From contig NC_016943.1 in NCBI RefSeq assembly GCF_000284015.1, forward strand, positions 1,033,541-1,097,540: a stretch of 64,000 nt of DNA. Direction: 5' to 3'. Source of the DNA: Blastococcus saxobsidens DD2 (GTDB taxonomy: Bacteria; Actinomycetota; Actinomycetes; Mycobacteriales; Geodermatophilaceae). The position numbers were made by a program, and so were the translations under genes. Position 1 is the stretch's first letter; every line of letters starts with the position of its first letter. Of this stretch, positions 43,242-52,214 are shown in pieces. The notes under the pieces are model-generated. The model did not search any database. It worked only from the letters and a program-made list of their open reading frames with translations, and was not told the origin of the DNA.

Positions 43242-43458
43242 CGGATACTCCCAGCTCTCGCTCGGCCGGGTGCTCGGTGGTGCCCCCGGCGCGTACCGGG
43301 CAATGCTGACACACCAGCTCGCGGAGCGAGCCGACGCAGTTGCCGCAGGTCCGGCCCGCCCCCGTCGCGCGTGCCACATCGGCGACGCATCGTGCGCCGT
43401 TGGCGATGGCCTCGAGGATGTCGTGGTCGGTCACCACGCTGCAGTGGCACACGTACAT
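43228..43458 (-). CDS. bfd: Bacterioferritin-associated ferredoxin-like [2Fe-2S] protein
   Basis: The protein has 76 residues. Four cysteines match the BFD pattern: MYVCHCSVV gives C-x-C and GAGRTCGNCVGSLREL gives C-x2-C. It donates electrons to release iron from bacterioferritin. It overlaps bfr, and an IdeR-like box lies 69 bases upstream, so both are probably iron-controlled together. The extra Cys pair (CQHC) near residue 50 is unusual. Confidence 0.9.
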   Translation of the reverse strand: MYVCHCSVVTDHDILEAIANGARCVADVARATGAGRTCGNCVGSLRELVCQHCPVRAGGTTEHPAERELGVSGAAR

Positions 43459-43526
43459 GGATGGGTCGCCTAACCGGGAGCGCGAACGGGGCCATCTCCC
43501 GGAGGTGGATCCCGGGAACTGCGGCC

Positions 43527-43543
43527 AGGTTAGCCTGACCTAA
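43527..43543 (-). promoter_or_regulatory. DtxR/IdeR-type iron box
   Basis: On the minus strand the site reads TTAGGTCAGGCTAACCT, a close match to the IdeR consensus. It lies upstream of bfd-bfr. Confidence 0.85.
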
Positions 43544-43738
43544 GTGGCTGTGGTCAAGTCCTCCTCCGTGTTTTCTGCCGTCGGGTGGCCCTCCGCGCGA
43601 CGGTGCGCCGGTCGGCGAACGCCCCGCATCGACCACGCCGTGCACCGGGCCCGGCACGGTGCACGGCGCCGGTCGCGGTCGAGTTGCGGGCCGGGAAGGG
43701 CGGGTAGGGCCCGGAGTGCCATCCAGGAGAGGACGCAC

Positions 43739-44917
43739 ATGACCGACGACCTGATCACCGGAGACCTGTACGCCTACGAGTCACTGCTGTCGGCCGACGA
43801 GCGCGAGGAGCTCGCCGGCATCCGGGACTTCCTGCAGCGCGAGATCAAGCCCCGGGTCAACGAGCACTGGGAGGCCGCCACCTTCCCGATGGACCTGATC
43901 CCGCGCTTCGCCGAGGCGGGGTTGGTCGGCCGCAGCTACGACACCGAGGGCTCCCCCCGGGGCTCGCGGCTGTTCACCGGCTTCATCGCGCTGGAGACCT
44001 CCCGCGTCGACCCGTCGATGGCCACGTTCCTCGGCGTGCACAACGGGCTGGCCATGGGGTCGATCGTGAACCTGGGCTCCGAGGAGCAGAAGCGCCGCTG
44101 GCTGCCCGGCATGCTGGCGCTGGAGAAGATCGGCTGCTTCGCGCTCACCGAGCCGCACGGCGGGTCCGACGTCGCGCTCGGCCTGGAGACCACCGCCCGG
44201 CGGGACGGCGACGGGTGGGTGCTCGACGGCGCCAAGCGGTGGATCGGCAACGGCACCTTCGCCGACCTCGTCGTGGTCTTCGCCCGGGACCTCGCCGACG
44301 ACTCGGTGAAGACCTTCGTCGTGGAGAAGAACACCCCCGGGTTCACCGCGACCAAGATGGAGGGCAAGTACGCGCTGCGCACGGTGCAGAACGCCGACGT
44401 GAACTTCGAGGGCTGCCGCATCCCGGCCGGGAACAAGCTCGACGGCGGCAACACGTTCGCGGACGTCAACCGGGTGCTCGAGCTGACCCGCGGTGGCGTC
44501 GCCTGGAACGCCGTCGGCTGCCAGATGGGCGCGTTCGAGGCCGCCCTCGCCTACGCCAAGGAGCGCGAGCAGTTCGGCCGCCCGATTGCCGGCTTCCAGC
44601 TGATCCAGGACCTGCTGGCGCGGATGGCCGGCAACGTGACCGCCAGCCTCGGCATGGCCGTCCGCGTGGCCCAGCTCCAGGAGGAGGGCGTGTTCCGCGA
44701 CGACCACGCCGCGCTGGCCAAGAGCTACGTCACCAGCCAGGCGCGGCAGACCGTGGCCTGGGCACGTGAGCTTTTCGGCGGCAACGGCATCCTGATCGAG
44801 CACGACGTCGTCCGGTTCTTCAACGATGCCGAGGCGCTCTACTCCTACGAGGGCACCCGGGAGATCAACCAGCTGATCGTCGGGCGGGCACTGACCGGCA
44901 TCAGCGCCTTCGTCTGA
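43739..44917 (+). CDS. Acyl-CoA dehydrogenase, glutaryl-CoA dehydrogenase-like
   Basis: The protein has 392 residues. Family features are CFALTEPHGGSDV (FAD loop), the central beta domain, REQFGRPIAGFQLIQDLLA and YSYEGTREINQLIVGRALTG with the catalytic Glu. The Glu position and overall sequence fit the glutaryl-CoA dehydrogenase branch. It oxidises an acyl-CoA and passes electrons to ETF. The ATG at 43739 follows CAGGAGAGGACG; the open frame upstream to 43544 has no ribosome site. It stands alone before a strong terminator. Confidence 0.92.
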   Translation: MTDDLITGDLYAYESLLSADEREELAGIRDFLQREIKPRVNEHWEAATFPMDLIPRFAEAGLVGRSYDTEGSPRGSRLFTGFIALETSRVDPSMATFLGVHNGLAMGSIVNLGSEEQKRRWLPGMLALEKIGCFALTEPHGGSDVALGLETTARRDGDGWVLDGAKRWIGNGTFADLVVVFARDLADDSVKTFVVEKNTPGFTATKMEGKYALRTVQNADVNFEGCRIPAGNKLDGGNTFADVNRVLELTRGGVAWNAVGCQMGAFEAALAYAKEREQFGRPIAGFQLIQDLLARMAGNVTASLGMAVRVAQLQEEGVFRDDHAALAKSYVTSQARQTVAWARELFGGNGILIEHDVVRFFNDAEALYSYEGTREINQLIVGRALTGISAFV

Positions 44918-44970
44918 GACTGAGGCCGCCCCGGATCGCCGCTCCGGACGGAGTTGGCAGTCGTCGAGCT

Positions 44971-45012
44971 GCGGCCCGGCCGTCCCGGGTGCAGGGGGGA
45001 CGGCCGGGCCGC
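44971..45012. terminator. Bidirectional hairpin terminator
   Basis: A perfect 16-bp stem GCGGCCCGGCCGTCCC (44971-44986) and its complement (44997-45012) with a 10-base loop. It sits between convergent genes. Confidence 0.85.
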
Positions 45013-45016
45013 GGTC

Positions 45017-46738
45017 TCAGGCGGCGAGGACGGCGGTCGGCACCAGGTAGAGCAGGACGACGACGGCGATCGCGACGGCCAGTCCCGCGTACAGCCGGCG
45101 TTCGCGCAGCCGGTCGGCCTCGGTCTCGTCGGCCAGGGCCATGGGATCGGCCCACACCGGGAAGCGGCCGCCGTAGCGGGCGAGCTCCGCCTCGGTGAGC
45201 ACCACCGGGGGGCTGACCCGGTAGGGCTGTCCTGCTCCGGCCAGTTCGTGGACGCACTCATGCCGCGACCTCCCGGTCTTCTCGGTCGTGTCCCAGGTCA
45301 TCGCGGCCCCGCGGAACTCCTTGACGTAGGCGTCCACGGTGATCGCGCACATCATCGGCCCGAAGCCGACCAGGTAGAGCGCCAGCGGGGCCAGCGGCCG
45401 ACGCCAGCGGGTCCCCTCGAGCCTGCGCACCCCGTAGGCCAGCGGGATGCAGAGCACCAGCCAGCTGTAGACGAACAGCGTCCACACGGTCTCGGCGGTG
45501 TCCGACAGCGGCACCACCCCGGGGAAGGCGGCCGTCAGCAGGACGAAAGGAGATCGCGCCGGGGAACAGCAACGCGTCCCGCCACACCTTCCGGCCGGTG
45601 CCGGGATCGACCGACATGGTCAGCGTGATCATGAAGACGAACGTCGCGATCGGGACGAAGACGGCCGCGCCGAAGACCTCGCCGGCCAGCCGGCTGTCCA
45701 GCAGGTAGAGCCCGATCAGGCCGATCGAGGTGAGCAGCATCGCCACCGGGAGCAGCAGGATGGCGAGCCAGAAGATCCCGAAGAACAGGCCGCCGAGCCC
45801 CGGGTGCACCGACCTGCGGATCCACAGGTGCCGGTACATCGAGGTGATCTGCACGTTGCCGCGGGCCCGGCGCAGCCGCTGCTTCCACAGCGCGTCGACG
45901 CCGGCCGGCTCCTCGGCCAGCACGCGGGCGTGCGGCTCGAAGACGACCTATCGCCCGCCGAGCTGGGTGCGGAACGTGGTCACGGTGTCCTCGGCCAGCG
46001 ACGAGGTGTCGATCTGGCCACCGATGGCCAGGAGGTTCTCCCGGGTGTGCAGCTGCGCACCGCCCGCCAGGCAGGCCATCGCGCCGGCGACGTTCTGCGC
46101 CCGGCGGGAGGCGGCCTACGCGGCCAGGTAGTCGAACCCGATGAACCGGGTCATCCCTTCGGGTCACGGCTGCCCTCGCGGATGTAGGCGGTGACCGCGC
46201 CGACCGTGGGGTCGGCCAGGTGACGGGTCATCTTGCGCAGCGACGCGGGCTCGTAGACGACGCCGGCGTCCATGATCAGGAGCGCCTCCATCCAGTCGTC
46301 GGCCAGGATCTCGCGCAGTCCGTGGTTGAGCGTGTGGACCTTGCCCTGGCCGCCCTGCTCGCGGCGCAGGTGCACGACCCGGCCCGGGAAGCGCTCGGCG
46401 CAGTCGGCGAGCACGGCCGGGGTGTCGTCGGTGCTGGCGTCGTCGACGACGTAGACCCGCAACCGATCCGGCGGGTAGTCCAGCCCCATCAGCCGCTCGA
46501 TGCTCAGGGGAAGCACCGCCGCCTCGTTCCACGCCGGGATCACCACCGCGACGTTGGGCAGGTAGGGGCCGGTCTCGCGGTAGTGGTTGCGCACCGCGTG
46601 CAGCGGGATGACCAAGAACTGCGCCAGCCCGGCCATAACGGGGATCGCGCCGATGCCGACGAGGACCAGCAGGGCGACCGTCAGGACCGTCTCGCCGATC
46701 CCGGCGACGTCGGTGCCGGAGGCGAGGACGGCCCTCAT
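45017..46738 (-). pseudogene. Membrane glycosyltransferase family 2, decayed
   Basis: The reading starts at ATG 46738 (overlapping the PHP stop) with a membrane helix and a GT2 domain: VVIPAWNEAAVLPLSIERL, VYVVDDASTDDTP and LLIMDAGVVYEP, where the usual D-x-D second Asp is Gly. A one-base loss at about 46153 stops the frame after REGSRDPKG. The next frame contains TAG codons at 46116-46118 and 45948-45950 where Gln would be expected, then four membrane segments, and a further frame change at about 45548. The C-terminus ends at 45017. With two shifts and two stops the gene is dead. Confidence 0.88.
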
Positions 46739-47391
46739 CGGACACCCACCAGCCGGGTGGCCGACGCGGCGTCGGACACCCAGGAGTACCGGCCCACGGT
46801 CGAGCATTCGTGGCTGTCGGTGGAGCCGACGAGGGGAACGCCGGCGGCGGCGAGCGCCAGCACCGCGCGGGGGCCGGGGCAGCGCCACTTCTCGTTCACC
46901 TCGACCGCCGTCCCGGTGCGGACGGCGGCGTTGGCGATCGCAGCCAGGTGGTCGTCGCAGAGCGCGCTCTCGTGCAGGCCGATCTTGGGCAGCAGCGAGA
47001 ACAGGTGGGCGAGCTGGCCACGGCCGACGCGCTCCATGGCCCGCACCGTCGCGGTGACCAGGATGTCGAGCAGGATGCGGTCGACTCCGCCCGGGCCGAC
47101 CACCAGGTCGTCGGGGACGTCGAGCCGGCCGGAGGCGTCCAGGATCTTGGCCTCGACGCCGGTGAGCACCTCCAGCCCGTCGATGCGGGGGAGCGCGGCC
47201 ACCTCGGCGAGGAAGCCGGGCACCCACGTCGTCGTCGTCCGGACGTGGTCGACCATGCGGATGCTGGCCAGGCCGGTGTCGCGCGCGGCGACCAGGTTCT
47301 CCCGCGGGGCGCTGACCGCGTCGTCGGACCAGGTGGAGTGCACGTGGTGGTCGGTGAGCAGGAGGTCCAGCGCACCCAGGGCGAGGGTCAT
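46735..47391 (-). CDS. PHP domain metal-dependent phosphoesterase
   Basis: The protein has 218 residues. The PHP signature is clear: LLTDHHVHSTWSDDAVSAPR (H-x-H), IRMVDHVRTTT, LEVLTGVEAKILD, and STDSHECSTVGRY near the end with the final D-x-H. It appears complete, the only intact gene in this operon. It overlaps the genes on both sides by four bases. Family members hydrolyse phosphoesters such as histidinol phosphate or nucleotides; the operon with ATP-grasp and a glycosyltransferase suggests a role in making a small surface molecule (inference). Confidence 0.88.
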   Translation of the reverse strand: MTLALGALDLLLTDHHVHSTWSDDAVSAPRENLVAARDTGLASIRMVDHVRTTTTWVPGFLAEVAALPRIDGLEVLTGVEAKILDASGRLDVPDDLVVGPGGVDRILLDILVTATVRAMERVGRGQLAHLFSLLPKIGLHESALCDDHLAAIANAAVRTGTAVEVNEKWRCPGPRAVLALAAAGVPLVGSTDSHECSTVGRYSWVSDAASATRLVGVR

Positions 47392-48270
47392 CGTCCGGCC
47401 TCCCCGGCGACGATGTCGGCCGGGGCGACGAAGACGTCCTCCAGGTACCGCACGACGGCCAGCTCGGTGAAGGGCACCCGGTCGGGCAGCAGCCGGCCGA
47501 GGGCCAGGTCCAGCGCGAGCGAGGGCATGTCGACGCCGGCCGCCACGGTCAGCGGCATGGCGCCGGGGAACCGCGGGTTGACCTCCAGCAGTGCGGGGCG
47601 GCCCGCGGCGTCGCGGCGCAGCTGCACGTTCGCCACCCCCACCAGGCCGATGGCGGCGGCCACCCGGCGGGCGGTGTCCTCGAGCTCCGCGTCGGCGACG
47701 GTGGCACCGGCGACCGACACCCCGGAGTCCACGCGCAGCCGTGACCGGGGGACGGCGGCGGCCACGTGCCCGTCGGCGTCGGCCAGGGTGTCGACCGAGT
47801 ACTCGTCCCCGGGCAGGTGGGCCTGCACCAGGATGTCCTCGTCGCTGCCCAGGGCGCGCAGCGCGGCGGGGTCCTCGACCAGGTGCACCCCGTGGGGAAC
47901 CGGCGCCGCGGCGCGGCTTGACGATCACGGGGTAGTCCCAGCCGGCGGGATCGGTCTCGCCGAGCAGCGCGGGCCGCGGAGTGGGCAGCACGTCCGCGCA
48001 CCGCTGGGCCAGCACGTCCTTGTCCAGGCAGACCTCGAGGGTCTCCAGGCTGAGTGCGGCCAACGTGGCGCCGACTGCGTCGAGGCGCTTGCGCTCGGCG
48101 GCGAGGCGCGGCAGCTCCACGTCGACGGTGGAGAAGAGGACGTCGACCCGTTCGCGCTCGCAGAGCTCGACGAGGTGGTCGACGAACTCCTCGCTGAGAC
48201 CGGGCCGCACCAGGTGCCGCGCGGGGGCGTCGACGAGGTAGAGACCGCTGGCGTAGCTGGCCTGGGCGGT
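47388..48270 (-). pseudogene. ATP-grasp enzyme, frameshifted and N-terminally truncated
   Basis: The N-terminal part reads ASGLYLVDAPARHLVRPGLS to YPVIVKPRRGAGS. One extra base at about 47890-47898 shifts the frame, and the rest continues VHLVEDPAALRALGSDED to ALLEVNPRFPGAMPLTVAAG with the metal-binding E-x-N of ATP-grasp. The expected N-terminal Rossmann segment is missing; the frame runs directly back into the receiver domain upstream, so a deletion fused the two genes. It is a pseudogene of a CarB-like ATP-grasp ligase. Confidence 0.82.
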
Positions 48271-48629
48271 CTCGGCCAGCCGGCGGATCGTCGCCGCGAG
48301 CGTGTCCTCGGGCACCGGCTTCACCAGGAACTCGTCGGCCGGCGCAGGGCGTCCACGGCGTAGTCGACCGACGCGTGCGCGGTCATGACCGTGATCGGCA
48401 GGTCGGCGCGCAGCTGACGGAGCCGGTCGAGGAACTCCAGGCCGGTCATGCCGGGCATCTCGATGTCGGTGATCGCCGCGCCGAACTCCACGCGGGCGGC
48501 CAGTGCCAGCGCCTCCATGGGGGCGGCGCAGGTGGTCACCGCCATGCCGCCGCGCTGCAGCACCGTGCGTACGAAGAGTGCGATGTCGGGATCGTCGTCG
48601 ACGACCAGGACGTGCAGTGCACCGTCCAC
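48271..48629 (-). pseudogene. Response regulator receiver domain, frameshifted
   Basis: From GTG 48629 (GAGGGAG upstream) the frame reads VLVVDDDPDIALFVRTVLQR, AAITDIEMPGMTGLEFLDRL with the phosphoacceptor Asp, and TVMTAHASVDYAVDALR. It then shifts at about 48340 and stops after RRPTSSW. The correct continuation, ADEFLVKPVPEDTLAATIRR, is in another frame and runs into the ATP-grasp remnant without a stop. Confidence 0.85.
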
Positions 48630-48874
48630 GGTTCCGGCTCCCTCGGTCGGGTCTCCCGGACACGCCGGGAGGGGGACGGGTGCCCCACGCGGGAGTTGAC
48701 GACCGGATCCCGGGCCTTCCTGAGCCGGGTCTCCCTCGCCCCCCCCCGGGTGGGAGGACCCGACCGGGCGAGCCGCCGGGCGCTCAAGCAGCGGAGATGC
48801 GCTGCCGATCACCCGGTCAGGTGACGGGAGGACCGACCTCCCCGCCGGGAATGCGCAGTCGAGGAGGAGTCGTC

Positions 48875-49582
48875 GTGCCGGAGCAGTCCGTGCTCGTGGT
48901 GGAGGACACCGAGGAGATCCGCGAGCTCGTGACCACGGTGCTCGAGCGGGCCGGCTTCGCCGTGCGTGCCGTGGGCACGGGCGCCGACGCGCTGGCCGAG
49001 GTGCGGCGGGACCCGCCGGACCTCATCGTGCTCGACCTCGGGCTCCCGGACGCCGACGGCACCGAGATCTGCCGGCAGATCCGCGCCGAGACGCCTTGCT
49101 ACGTGCTGATGCTGACCGCACGCGCCGAGGAGGTCGACCTGCTCATCGGGCTGGCCGTCGGCGCGGACGGGTACATGGCCAAGCCCTTCTCGCCGCGGGA
49201 GCTCACCGCGCGGGTGCAGGCAATGCTGCGTTTTCCGCGCACGATGCCGGCCGCCGCGCCCGAGCCCGCCGCGCTCCCCGAGTCGGTGCGCCGGCTCGCC
49301 GAGCTCGAGGTGGACCAGGACAGCCGCGAGGTGCGGGTCGACGGCGCCGTCGTGGACCTGACCCGCACCGAGTTCGACCTGCTGGCCGCCCTGGCCTCGC
49401 GCCCGGGCCGGGTGCTGCAGCGGGAGACGCTGCTGCGGGAGGTCTGGCAGACCGACTGGGAGGGCAACCTGCGCCTGGTCGAGGCGCACATGTCCAACCT
49501 GCGCCGCAAGCTGGTGGCCGCCGGTCTGAGCTCTCCGGAGATCCGGACGGTGCGGGGAGTGGGCTACCGGCTCGTCGCCTGA
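48875..49582 (+). CDS. OmpR/PhoB family response regulator
   Basis: The protein has 235 residues. The receiver domain has VLVVEDTEEIRELV and LIVLDLGLPDADG (phosphoacceptor Asp) and KPFSPREL; the C-terminal winged helix reads LTRTEFDLLAALASRPGRVL, then VEAHMSNLRRKL. The GTG at 48875 follows GAGGAGGAG. No kinase lies next to it; candidates are the HPt-like protein at 49741 and the kinase at 52215. Confidence 0.92.
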   Translation: MPEQSVLVVEDTEEIRELVTTVLERAGFAVRAVGTGADALAEVRRDPPDLIVLDLGLPDADGTEICRQIRAETPCYVLMLTARAEEVDLLIGLAVGADGYMAKPFSPRELTARVQAMLRFPRTMPAAAPEPAALPESVRRLAELEVDQDSREVRVDGAVVDLTRTEFDLLAALASRPGRVLQRETLLREVWQTDWEGNLRLVEAHMSNLRRKLVAAGLSSPEIRTVRGVGYRLVA

Positions 49583-49735
49583 AGCGACCGCGCCTCGGCC
49601 CGGCGGCCGCCCTCCGCGCGGGAGCAGACGCCGACCGGTTCGACCGGTCGGGACTGCGCCACGATGCCGCGCCGCGCGTGGCCGGCGATCGCGTGGCAGG
49701 CGGCCGCGGCCTCGCCGTGCCGGAGCTCGCTGAGG
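49583..49735 (-). pseudogene. Decayed HPt-like fragment
   Basis: On the minus strand the stretch encodes LSELRHGEAAAACHAIAGHA, then RRGIVAQSRPVE. This aligns with the end of the neighbouring gene (LGHPEVASVCQAIAADARRG, then VLAHSRVAD). It looks like the left-over end of a duplicated HPt-type gene. Confidence 0.5.
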
Positions 49736-49740
49736 GCGGG

Positions 49741-50409
49741 TCAGGAGACCCGGGTGAGTTCGTGCAGATCGGCGACCCGGGAGTGCGCCAGCACGCCGCG
49801 GCGGGCGTCGGCGGCGATGGCCTGGCAGACGGAGGCGACCTCCGGGTGGCCCAGCTGGCCGCTCGTGCCGGCGAGGGTCTGGGCAGCGGAGGCGACGGCG
49901 GTCGCGTTCCCGGCCCGGGTGTGCCAGTCGATCGCCGACAGGCGGTCCTGCAGCGCATCGGCGTAGATGGCCTGCAGGCGGGTCATCAGCTCGACGTCCA
50001 GCAGCTCGACGTCCTGCCCGGCCGTGCCGGGCGGCCCGGCCTGCGCAGCCGGCCCCGTGGTCCGGCTGCGCAGGAAGTCCAGGAGTGCCCGAGCGGTCAC
50101 GGGCGTGGCGAGCGTGATCAGTGCGCCGGCGGAGGCGGCCTCGAAGCGGATCTCGGCGGTCAGGTCGGTGGTGACGACGACGAACCGGGCGCGCGAGCCG
50201 TTGCGCCGCATCCGGCGGAGCATCTCGGTGCCGCTGCCGCCGGGCAGCTGCGTGTCGGTGACCACCAGGTCGACGTCGGCGATCAGGGCGTGGCGGACGG
50301 CGTCCTCCGGGCCGGTGGCCTGCTGCACCTGCCAGCCACCCAGGCAGAGCAGGTCGCTGACCTGGTCGCGGGCCGTCGGGTCGGAGTCGACGACGAGGGC
50401 GGTCAGCAC
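49741..50409 (-). CDS. Receiver domain fused to an HPt-like domain lacking the histidine
   Basis: The protein has 222 residues from GTG 50409. The N-terminal receiver reads ALVVDSDPTARDQVSDLLCL and DLVVTDTQLPGGSG (phosphoacceptor Asp). The C-terminal helical bundle (about 130-222) has the HPt shape, but where HPt proteins have His in A-H-x-L-K-G it reads ASAAQTLAGTSGQLG, with Gln. It may therefore act without phosphotransfer. The start overlaps the upstream gene by seven bases. Confidence 0.75.
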   Translation of the reverse strand: MLTALVVDSDPTARDQVSDLLCLGGWQVQQATGPEDAVRHALIADVDLVVTDTQLPGGSGTEMLRRMRRNGSRARFVVVTTDLTAEIRFEAASAGALITLATPVTARALLDFLRSRTTGPAAQAGPPGTAGQDVELLDVELMTRLQAIYADALQDRLSAIDWHTRAGNATAVASAAQTLAGTSGQLGHPEVASVCQAIAADARRGVLAHSRVADLHELTRVS

Positions 50410-50822
50410 CGGACTGACGCCGTTCTGGCCGACTCGGCCGTCCAGCCGTAATCGGTGTGCGTGGTGACCGTGAACGTGACGTCCGCGAAGAACCCGAAGA
50501 ACATGAGGTTCGCGGATCCGGCAGTGGCATCGACGTGGTGTTCGTGCACGAAGTTGTCGTTGATGTACGCGGTGACCGTGTAGCCCGTGATCCGTTCCGT
50601 CGTGCTGGGCTCCCAGAAGACTCGGGCAACGAGCCGGTAGTTGTTGAACCGACACTGGATTTTCTCGGCCTTCACCTCCGTGGGAGGCGTTACTGCGACG
50701 GTGCTGATCGTCGTGTCGACCCCGTCGGAGGTACTCCAGCCGGCGAGGGCGGGGAAGGCGCCACCGACGACGACGGCGAGCGCGAGGCCGGTGACGGCCA
50801 GGGCGCGGCGGATGCGGCTCAT
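50403..50822 (-). CDS. Secreted fibronectin-type-like protein (139 aa)
   Basis: A signal peptide (about 1-28, ending AFPALAG) is followed by one beta-sandwich domain with EKIQCRFNNYRLVARVFWEP and TERITGYTVTAYINDN, similar to fibronectin type III modules. Two cysteines (CRFN and the final Cys) could form a disulfide. It overlaps the signal-peptidase gene (ATGA) and belongs to the SipW-TasA cluster. Confidence 0.8.
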   Translation of the reverse strand: MSRIRRALAVTGLALAVVVGGAFPALAGWSTSDGVDTTISTVAVTPPTEVKAEKIQCRFNNYRLVARVFWEPSTTERITGYTVTAYINDNFVHEHHVDATAGSANLMFFGFFADVTFTVTTHTDYGWTAESARTASVRC

Positions 50823-51448
50823 GCTCGGTCCTCGTTCTCGTCGCGGATGGGGCGCCAGATGGTCAGGAGCAGCCAGCCGGCGAGCAGCGCCGGGGCGCCG
50901 TAGAGCAGCACCTGGGAGATGACCGGGGTGCGCAGCGCCTGGATCAGGTGGCCGACCTCGGGGAGGACGGCACGCAGCTCGTAGGCGGTGTCGCCCTGGA
51001 GGCTGGCGATCCAGGGGTCGATCGCCTCGTTGGCGTCGCCCTTGGTCCGGACCTGGACCGAGCCGTCGCTGCCGGTCTCGACCGATACCACCCGGTGGGT
51101 CACGAGGCTGCGGTCGTCGATGGGCTTGTGGTACGCGATCACCATGCCCTCGGTGACCTCGGAGATCGCGATCGGCGTGACCATGGTGACGTCACCCGGC
51201 TCGATCTCGGGAGCCATGCTCGCGGTCAGCATGGTCATGGTGCGGTAGCCGAGCACGTGCGGGCCGACCGCCAGGACGAGGAACGCCAGGACGGCCAGGC
51301 CCATCACTCCGCGGACCAGCCACGGGGCGACGCGGCCCAGGGTCTGGGCGGCCCGGCCGGCCGGGCGGCCGGCGGTGGAGCGCATGTCCTCCGCCAGGGG
51401 CAGCTCGGCGGCTGCCCCCGGACGGGGAACGGGAAGGACGGCGGTCAT
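50819..51448 (-). CDS. sipW: SipW-type signal peptidase I
   Basis: The protein has 209 residues. An N-terminal helix (about 43-68) precedes the catalytic region with Ser in MLTASMAPEIEPGDV and His in LVTHRVVSVET in place of the bacterial Lys, the hallmark of the ER/archaeal SipW type. A second helix lies near the C-terminus. It cleaves signal peptides of TasA/CalY-like matrix proteins, encoded just upstream. Confidence 0.9.
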   Translation of the reverse strand: MTAVLPVPRPGAAAELPLAEDMRSTAGRPAGRAAQTLGRVAPWLVRGVMGLAVLAFLVLAVGPHVLGYRTMTMLTASMAPEIEPGDVTMVTPIAISEVTEGMVIAYHKPIDDRSLVTHRVVSVETGSDGSVQVRTKGDANEAIDPWIASLQGDTAYELRAVLPEVGHLIQALRTPVISQVLLYGAPALLAGWLLLTIWRPIRDENEDRA

Positions 51449-51479
51449 GGCGGGATCTCCGTTGGTCGTCAGGCCGGGA

Positions 51480-52073
51480 TCAGCGGGAGGTGCCGGTGCG
51501 CTGGGTGCCGGTGAAGACCAGGCTCAGCGAGGTCGACGTGCCCTGGAAGGCGTTGTCGGCGGTGGTCGGCAGCGAGATCGTGAATGCCAGGTGGTCGGTG
51601 CCGCCCACGGCCAGGGACGCGGGGGCGGCGAGCGTCCGGGTGCCGATGACCGGGCCGGTGCTCAGCACGGTCTCGCCGGTGGCGCAGGTCTTGTCGGCCG
51701 ACCAGGCGACGGAGCAGGACTTCAGCGCCAGCTGCAGGCCGTTGGTCCCGTCGGTGGTGAGGATCGTCGAGCTGGTGGCGCCGGTGGTGAGCGACACCGA
51801 GCCGAGGGGCGCGGTGCCCTTGTTGCTCAGGCTGACGGTGCCGGTCACGGAGTCGCCGGGGACGAAGCCGGCGGCGTTCACCGCGACGGTCGTGGCCGGG
51901 CCGGTGAGGTCGATGTCGACGGTGCCCGAGGCGATGGTCGCGGTGACCGGGGTGGTGCTGTCGGTGAAGGTACCGAAGGTGCCCATGCCGGCGACGGCGG
52001 CGGCAGCGCCGATGACACCGAGCGAGCCGACGATCTTCCGGGCGGTGGAGCTGGTGGCGGTCGTGGTGCTCAT
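51480..52073 (-). CDS. TasA/CalY family (camelysin-like) secreted protein
   Basis: The protein has 197 residues. The long N-terminal signal ends GAAAAVAGMGTFGTFTDST, matching the TasA/CalY N-terminus with F-x-D-S after the cleavage region. A beta-rich domain follows. Family members form matrix fibres or act as surface proteases and need SipW. The ATG at 52073 has GGAGACGCAGGAC upstream. It is the first gene of the tasA-sipW-fibronectin-like-receiver cluster. Confidence 0.88.
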   Translation of the reverse strand: MSTTTATSSTARKIVGSLGVIGAAAAVAGMGTFGTFTDSTTPVTATIASGTVDIDLTGPATTVAVNAAGFVPGDSVTGTVSLSNKGTAPLGSVSLTTGATSSTILTTDGTNGLQLALKSCSVAWSADKTCATGETVLSTGPVIGTRTLAAPASLAVGGTDHLAFTISLPTTADNAFQGTSTSLSLVFTGTQRTGTSR

Positions 52074-52214
52074 GTCCTGCGTCTCCTGTGTCCGTGTGGC
52101 CCACCGGGTTCCCGGTGACACCGAGGACTCTGGCGGCCCAACCGCAGGTCACCCGCCAGCGTTCCGCAAGGAATCCGCATGGATCCGGCGCCGATCACGC
52201 AGCTTCCGTGGGAG

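Noticed and set aside
45017-46738. Programmed frameshifting or recoded TAG in the glycosyltransferase
   Set aside because: Two separate shifts, two TAG codons and a mutated D-x-D motif fit decay better; no slippery sequence or recoding signal is seen.
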